Origin: Rhodospirillales bacterium
GTDB taxonomy: Bacteria; Pseudomonadota; Alphaproteobacteria; Rhodospirillales; UBA2165
Direction: 5' to 3'
DNA: 49,306 nucleotides
Assembly: GCA_028345065.1 (NCBI GenBank)
Contig: JAOMCN010000010.1
Span: 1-49,306, forward strand
Both the position numbers and the translations under genes were made by a program. This document shows positions 44,897 to 49,306 of this stretch, piece after piece. Numbering within the stretch: the first letter of the stretch is position 1; each line of letters opens with the position of its first letter. The notes below the pieces were generated by a model. It was not told the DNA's origin, ran no database searches, and worked only from the letters and a program-made list of their open reading frames with translations.

Positions 44897-46321
44897 ATGA
44901 AAAAACAAAAGATTATTCCTGTTATACTTTCTGGTGGAATTGGTAGTCGGCTTTGGCCTTTGTCGCACGACCTCTATCCAAAACAACTCCAATCCCTGGT
45001 TTCGGATAAAAGTCTACTCCAAGAAACTGTTATTAGGTCTTCAGGCAAGATTTTCGATGCCCCTCTTGTTATCTGCAATGAAGAGCATCGCTTTATTGTG
45101 GCTGAACATTTTCGGGAGATAAACGTTGTCCCGAAAGCGATTGTTCTTGAACCAATTGGCCGAAATACTGCCCCTGCAGCAGCAGCTGCTGCAATCTTCT
45201 CCGAGCAGATTATTGAGGACGCGCTTTTGCTCGTTTTACCTTCTGATCACGTCATTAAAGATCCCGACGCGTTTCTTGAAGTCATCTTAACTGCTAAAAA
45301 TGCGGCGACGCGGGGGCTTCTTGTGACCTTAGGCACGCCTGCATTAAAACCTGAAACCGGTTACGGATATATCAAACCTGGAAATGAGATAACCAAATCA
45401 CCCGGCTGTTATAAAGTTTCCACTTTTTTTGAGAAACCAGATGAGGCACTAGCTACCAAGTTTTTTAATTCCGGCGATTACTTTTGGAATAGTGGCATAT
45501 TCATGTTCTCAGCCAAATCGTACCTGAATGAATTAAATAAATTCTACCCAGAGATAACTCAATTAAGCCGTACAGCTGTGGAAAAAACTTTGAGTGACTT
45601 GAATTTTGTACGTCTAGATAGTAACTCGTTTGAGAAAACCCCTGCGATTTCTATCGATCATGCCGTAATGGAGAAATCTGAGAAAGTAGCCATGGTACCT
45701 GCGCATATGGGTTGGAGCGATGTCGGTTCATGGGATACACTTTGGGCAATTTCAAACCAAGACACATATGGTAACGTCATGTTGGGAGATGTGATTACGG
45801 AGCAGGTTCAAGGCTCCTACATCCGTTCCGAAAATAAATGCGTAGCGGCGTTAGGCCTTAAGAATGTCATCGTAGTATCAACAGACGATGCCGTCCTCGT
45901 CGCTGGTAAAGACCATGCCCAACAAGTCAAGGGTCTAGTGGAGAAATTAAATGCACGAGGCTCCAAACCGAAAATCTCTCGTTCCAAAATTCATCGACCA
46001 TGGGGCTGGTATCAGTCTTTGGAATTTGGCGAGAAATTCCAAGTTAAACTCATCAATCTAACGCCAGGCGCCAAGATCAGCCTACAGCGCCATCAACACC
46101 GTGCGGAACATTGGGTAGTAGTGGCAGGAATAGCCACGGTCACAAGGGAAAATCAAGTGCTTGAGCTCCGAGAGAACCAATCCACCTTTATATCCGCAGG
46201 CGAAATACATCGACTTGAGAACAAGGCTGATGTTCCCCTACAAGTTATAGAAGTTCAATCGGGCGAATACCTAGGAGAAGACGACATCGAACGATTAGAC
46301 GACCAATATGGTCGGGTTTAA
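44897..46321 (+). CDS. manC: Mannose-1-phosphate guanylyltransferase/mannose-6-phosphate isomerase
   Basis: The 474-residue bifunctional type II enzyme has the nucleotidyltransferase signature VILSGGIGSRLWPLS at 9-23, the FFEKPDEALA substrate segment near 177 and a C-terminal cupin domain (about 360-474) with RHQHRAEHWVVVAG. It makes GDP-mannose from mannose 1-phosphate and can also catalyse mannose/fructose 6-phosphate interconversion. GDP-mannose could feed the GDP-sugar route in this window. It follows the permeases by 78 bases. Confidence 0.93.
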   Translation: MKKQKIIPVILSGGIGSRLWPLSHDLYPKQLQSLVSDKSLLQETVIRSSGKIFDAPLVICNEEHRFIVAEHFREINVVPKAIVLEPIGRNTAPAAAAAAIFSEQIIEDALLLVLPSDHVIKDPDAFLEVILTAKNAATRGLLVTLGTPALKPETGYGYIKPGNEITKSPGCYKVSTFFEKPDEALATKFFNSGDYFWNSGIFMFSAKSYLNELNKFYPEITQLSRTAVEKTLSDLNFVRLDSNSFEKTPAISIDHAVMEKSEKVAMVPAHMGWSDVGSWDTLWAISNQDTYGNVMLGDVITEQVQGSYIRSENKCVAALGLKNVIVVSTDDAVLVAGKDHAQQVKGLVEKLNARGSKPKISRSKIHRPWGWYQSLEFGEKFQVKLINLTPGAKISLQRHQHRAEHWVVVAGIATVTRENQVLELRENQSTFISAGEIHRLENKADVPLQVIEVQSGEYLGEDDIERLDDQYGRV

Positions 46322-46351
46322 AATAGAATAAACATTAACTTGGAGAAGCAA

Positions 46352-47737
46352 ATGTCTAGCATCCCTAACTCCATGGCTGCCCGCGATGTTGCCAGTTATT
46401 TGCATCCTTATACAAACCTAAAATCCCATATCCAAACTGGTCCTCTAATTATCACTAGCGGTAAAGGGGTTGAGGTATTTGATGAGGAAGGAAAAACGTA
46501 TATTGAAGCTCTCTCCGGACTGTGGTGTACGTCTCTGGGTTTCAACAATGAGCGGTTGGTAGCAGCAGCTACAAAAGCGCTAAATAATTTACCTTTTTAT
46601 CACGGGTTCGGTGGCAGATCCCATCCGCCTGGGATTGAACTAGCTGAGAAACTTTTAGGGATTTCTCCTGCCCCTATGTCTAAGGTATTCTTCGCCAACT
46701 CTGGTTCGGAGGCCAACGATACGGCGATCAAAATTATATGGTATGTAAATAATGCCCTTGGGCGGCCTGAAAAAAAGAAAATTATCTCCCGTCAAAAAGC
46801 TTATCATGGGGTAACCATTGCTACGGCAAGTATGACTGGGTTACCCAATAATCATATTGATTTTGATCTCCCTATCGATAGGGTGATCCATACAACATGC
46901 CCTCACTTTTACCGATTTGGTTTGGAAGGTGAAAGCGAAGAGGAATTTGCAACTCGCTGTGCTTCCGATCTTCGCAAACTCATTGAACAGGAAGATCCAA
47001 ACACTATTGCCGCTTTTTTCGCCGAACCAGTCATGGGAGCGGGTGGTGTAATTCCACCTCCCAAGACATACTTCGAAAAAATCCAGCCAATACTCCAAGA
47101 ATTTGATATTCTTTTTGTTGTTGACGAAGTGATTTGCGGATTTGGCCGTACCGGTAACATGTTTGGAACGGAGACTTTCGATCTTAAGCCAGACATGATT
47201 ACCGTTGCAAAGGCTTTATCATCGGGATATCTGCCCATTTCAGCTCTGTTGATTAACGAGGATCTTTTCCAAATTATGGTTCTCGAAAGTGAAAAAATAG
47301 GAATTTTTGGTCATGGTTTTACCTATGGTGGACACCCCGTTCCATGTTCGGTCGCGCTAGAAACCCTAAAAATTTATGAAGAAATTGATATCATCGCACA
47401 AGTTAAAAAGGTATCACCTATCCTACAATCTGGACTTGAGAGGTTTTCTGACCACAGTTTGGTCGGAGAAGTCAGAGGTGTTGGCCTTCTGGGCGCATTA
47501 GAGCTGGTTAAAGATAAAAAAAATAAAGATCCATTTGATCTAGCGCAAGGCGTCGGGCAATACCTCGCGAAAAGATGCCAAGAACATGGTCTCATCACTC
47601 GGGCGTTAGGCGATACCCTCGCATTTTCTCCACCCTTGATAATTAATAAAAATGAGATCTCACGGATGTTAAAAATTGTAGAAATTTCTTTAGACGAAAC
47701 CGCCGCCTGGATTAACCAAATTTCGCCACCCATATAA
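46352..47737 (+). CDS. Class III (omega) aminotransferase
   Basis: I start at ATG 46352 because a GGAG site lies just upstream; a TTG at 46340 is in frame. The 461-residue PLP enzyme has the NSGSEANDTAIK phosphate-binding segment near 120, FVVDEVICGFGRTG with the cofactor-contacting Asp near 263, and the Schiff-base Lys in TVAKALSSGYLPI near 293. The family includes putrescine, beta-alanine and omega-amino acid:pyruvate aminotransferases; a specific donor is not apparent. Its neighbours are manC and hemA; it might supply or recycle amino groups but no link is shown. Confidence 0.88.
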   Translation: MSSIPNSMAARDVASYLHPYTNLKSHIQTGPLIITSGKGVEVFDEEGKTYIEALSGLWCTSLGFNNERLVAAATKALNNLPFYHGFGGRSHPPGIELAEKLLGISPAPMSKVFFANSGSEANDTAIKIIWYVNNALGRPEKKKIISRQKAYHGVTIATASMTGLPNNHIDFDLPIDRVIHTTCPHFYRFGLEGESEEEFATRCASDLRKLIEQEDPNTIAAFFAEPVMGAGGVIPPPKTYFEKIQPILQEFDILFVVDEVICGFGRTGNMFGTETFDLKPDMITVAKALSSGYLPISALLINEDLFQIMVLESEKIGIFGHGFTYGGHPVPCSVALETLKIYEEIDIIAQVKKVSPILQSGLERFSDHSLVGEVRGVGLLGALELVKDKKNKDPFDLAQGVGQYLAKRCQEHGLITRALGDTLAFSPPLIINKNEISRMLKIVEISLDETAAWINQISPPI

Positions 47738-47842
47738 TTCGGGCAAAAAAGGCTTGGCAATTGACGCTGTTTCGCCAATTTGTACAATGCAATACTTTCT
47801 AAAGGTTATTAACTATTAAGACATTTAATCAATTAGGTTGCT

Positions 47843-49054
47843 ATGAACTACGAAGAGTTTTTTTCTGAGCAGGTAGATGCTCTTCAAAAAGAGGGTCGCT
47901 ACAGGGTCTTTGCGGATTTAGAACGTAAAGCCGGTAGATTTCCATCAGCCAAGAACTATCAGTCGGGTGGTGCGACTGATATCACAGTTTGGTGCTCAAA
48001 CGATTATTTGGCTATGGGACAAAACCCTGTTGTAATTGATGCTATGCACGAAGCCTTGGATAGAAGTGGCGCCGGAGCAGGTGGCACCCGCAATATTGCC
48101 GGAACAAACCACTTCCATATTTTGCTCGAACACGAGTTAGCCGATTTGCACAATAAAAAGGCTGGTTTAATTTTCACTTCCGGTTATGTGGCCAACCTGA
48201 CTACACTCAGCACAATTGGTCGAATGCTACCTAATTGTGTAATTGTCTCTGACGAAATGAACCATAATTCCATGATAGCTGGCATCCAGCACTCTCGCTC
48301 GGAAAAGAAAATATTTAAACACAACGACTTACAAGATCTCGAGGCAAAGCTTAAAGAAATAGGGACCAACCGACCAATTCTTATTGCCTTTGAATCCGTG
48401 TATTCAATGGATGGAGATATTGCCCCTATCAAACAGATTCTTGACCTTGCCGACAAATACAAGGCCCTTACGTTTATCGATGAAGTGCACGCCGTGGGCC
48501 TTTATGGAGAACGGGGAGCGGGAGTAGCCGAACGCGAGGGATTGATGGATCGTATTGATATTATTCAAGGTACTTTGGCTAAGGGCTTTGGTGTAGTTGG
48601 TGGTTATATAGCGGGTTCGGAGGCTCTCTGTGATTTTATCCGATCATATGGTGATGGATTTATATTTTCTACTTCGCTTCCACCGGCGATTGCTGCGGGC
48701 GCTCTAGCAAGCGTACGCTACGTCAAAGAGCACAACGAGTTGCGGGTTCAACACCAGGAAAGAGCAGCGACACTCAAGAGGCGGTTTATAGATTCTAGGA
48801 TTCCAGTAATGCCATCCATTACACACATTGTGCCCGTTTTAGTGGGGAACCCCGTACTTTGTAAGCAAGCTAGTGATGAACTTCTCTTCAATCATGGTAT
48901 TTATGTACAACCGATCAATTATCCCACAGTTCCCAGAGGGACCGAGCGACTACGCTTTACACCAACACCCCTCCATAATGATCAACTTATGGATAAATTA
49001 ATCTCTGCAATGAAGGAAGTGTGGGGTCAACTCGGACTAAAGGTTGCAGCGTAG
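47843..49054 (+). CDS. hemA: 5-aminolevulinate synthase
   Basis: The 403-residue PLP enzyme condenses glycine and succinyl-CoA to 5-aminolevulinate, the first step of heme synthesis in Alphaproteobacteria. It has the [17 protein letters not shown] segment near 75-91, [12 protein letters not shown] near 211-222 with the cofactor Asp and the Schiff-base lysine at K247 (LAKGFG). Length and sequence are as expected for ALAS and unlike related 8-amino-7-oxononanoate synthases. An AGGTT site precedes the ATG. Confidence 0.97.
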   Translation: MNYEEFFSEQVDALQKEGRYRVFADLERKAGRFPSAKNYQSGGATDITVWCSNDYLAMGQNPVVIDAMHEALDRSGAGAGGTRNIAGTNHFHILLEHELADLHNKKAGLIFTSGYVANLTTLSTIGRMLPNCVIVSDEMNHNSMIAGIQHSRSEKKIFKHNDLQDLEAKLKEIGTNRPILIAFESVYSMDGDIAPIKQILDLADKYKALTFIDEVHAVGLYGERGAGVAEREGLMDRIDIIQGTLAKGFGVVGGYIAGSEALCDFIRSYGDGFIFSTSLPPAIAAGALASVRYVKEHNELRVQHQERAATLKRRFIDSRIPVMPSITHIVPVLVGNPVLCKQASDELLFNHGIYVQPINYPTVPRGTERLRFTPTPLHNDQLMDKLISAMKEVWGQLGLKVAA

Positions 49055-49107
49055 GAATTGTCTCCAGTGTCTGATATAAGTTTTTGCAACGGTATATAAA
49101 CCGGCAG

Positions 49108-49306
49108 TTACGAATTGAGTAATGACCGCAAAAGCTGGAGAGTGCCTTCAGCAAATCGCAACATATTGCTTTCCCTATTGTCGCTTCCCGTCTTCAAGAT
49201 TGCACTCTTGTTTTCTGGGCCTACCGCGGCCATGGCCGTATGCCCGGCCGGATCACCATAGGAATTTCCTATCGGTCCACTCGCCCCCGTCTCACAAAGC
49301 CCCCAC
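49108..49306 (-). CDS. CinA-family (nicotinamide-nucleotide amidohydrolase-like) protein, C-terminal part
   Basis: The - strand frame is open from the right edge of the window to TAA at 49108-49110 and gives 65 residues of C-terminus. ETGASGPIGNSYGDPAGHT and a final NMLRFAEGTLQLLRSL match the C-terminal domain of the CinA family, whose members deamidate NMN. The N-terminus lies beyond the window. It converges with hemA across 53 bases without a clear terminator. Confidence 0.8.
   Translation of the reverse strand, partial: WGLCETGASGPIGNSYGDPAGHTAMAAVGPENKSAILKTGSDNRESNMLRFAEGTLQLLRSLLNS

Noticed and set aside
1-49306. tRNA, rRNA, CRISPR or phage genes
   Set aside because: I looked in intergenic gaps and found no cloverleaf, regular repeat-spacer series, integrase or structural phage genes.

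Overview
The window looks like chromosomal DNA of a moderately AT-rich, probably free-living or marine alphaproteobacterium. The evidence is a 5-aminolevulinate synthase (the C4 heme route, typical of Alphaproteobacteria), a FlaF-type flagellin regulator, an ELM1-like protein and a FAAL-type acyl-activating fusion. I found no tRNA, rRNA, CRISPR array or transposase. No gene-free stretch exceeds about 300 bases; the longest gap (30409-30633, about 225 bp) holds nothing I can support.

Region 1 (1-11696, + strand) is a surface- or flagellin-glycan accessory region. It holds a truncated SAM methyltransferase, a frameshifted small gene, a polysaccharide-deacetylase-like protein, two almost identical copies of a GT-B-like surface carbohydrate protein in a 2.2 kb tandem duplication, a large radical SAM protein, a glycosyltransferase-methyltransferase fusion and another glycosyltransferase-like protein.

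Region 2 (11707-19891, - strand) is a tight eight-gene operon for an unusual nucleotide sugar. In transcription order it encodes a radical SAM protein, a split transketolase, a D-2-hydroxyacid dehydrogenase, a DegT-fold enzyme with His in place of the PLP lysine (ColD/RfbH-type 3-dehydratase signature), an extended SDR, a heptose-1-P guanylyltransferase-like protein (HddC) and a heptose-7-P kinase-like protein (HddA). The set suggests a GDP-activated, deoxygenated and possibly chain-branched sugar or heptose. A GmhB-like phosphatase at 23.8 kb may complete the heptose steps.

Region 3 (20009-30408) is mostly small-molecule metabolism: a hydroxyisobutyrate-dehydrogenase-family gene next to ilvD, a deiodinase-like thioredoxin-fold protein, a cupin, a 3-hydroxyacyl-CoA dehydrogenase overlapping an opine-dehydrogenase-like gene, a TauD-type dioxygenase, an alpha/beta hydrolase and one unrecognised protein.

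Region 4 (30634-35392) has an ELM1-like protein, a TPR-sulfotransferase, a TPR protein, pyrE and a secreted TPR protein.

Region 5 (35613-44818) encodes a complete peptide-type ABC importer. It is interrupted by an ACP-FAAL-PlsC trifunctional lipid enzyme and by an orphan flaF followed by a terminator.

Region 6 (44897-49306) has manC (GDP-mannose supply), a class III aminotransferase, hemA and the C-terminal end of a CinA-family gene cut by the window edge.

All functional calls come from reading motifs by eye; no database search was possible.
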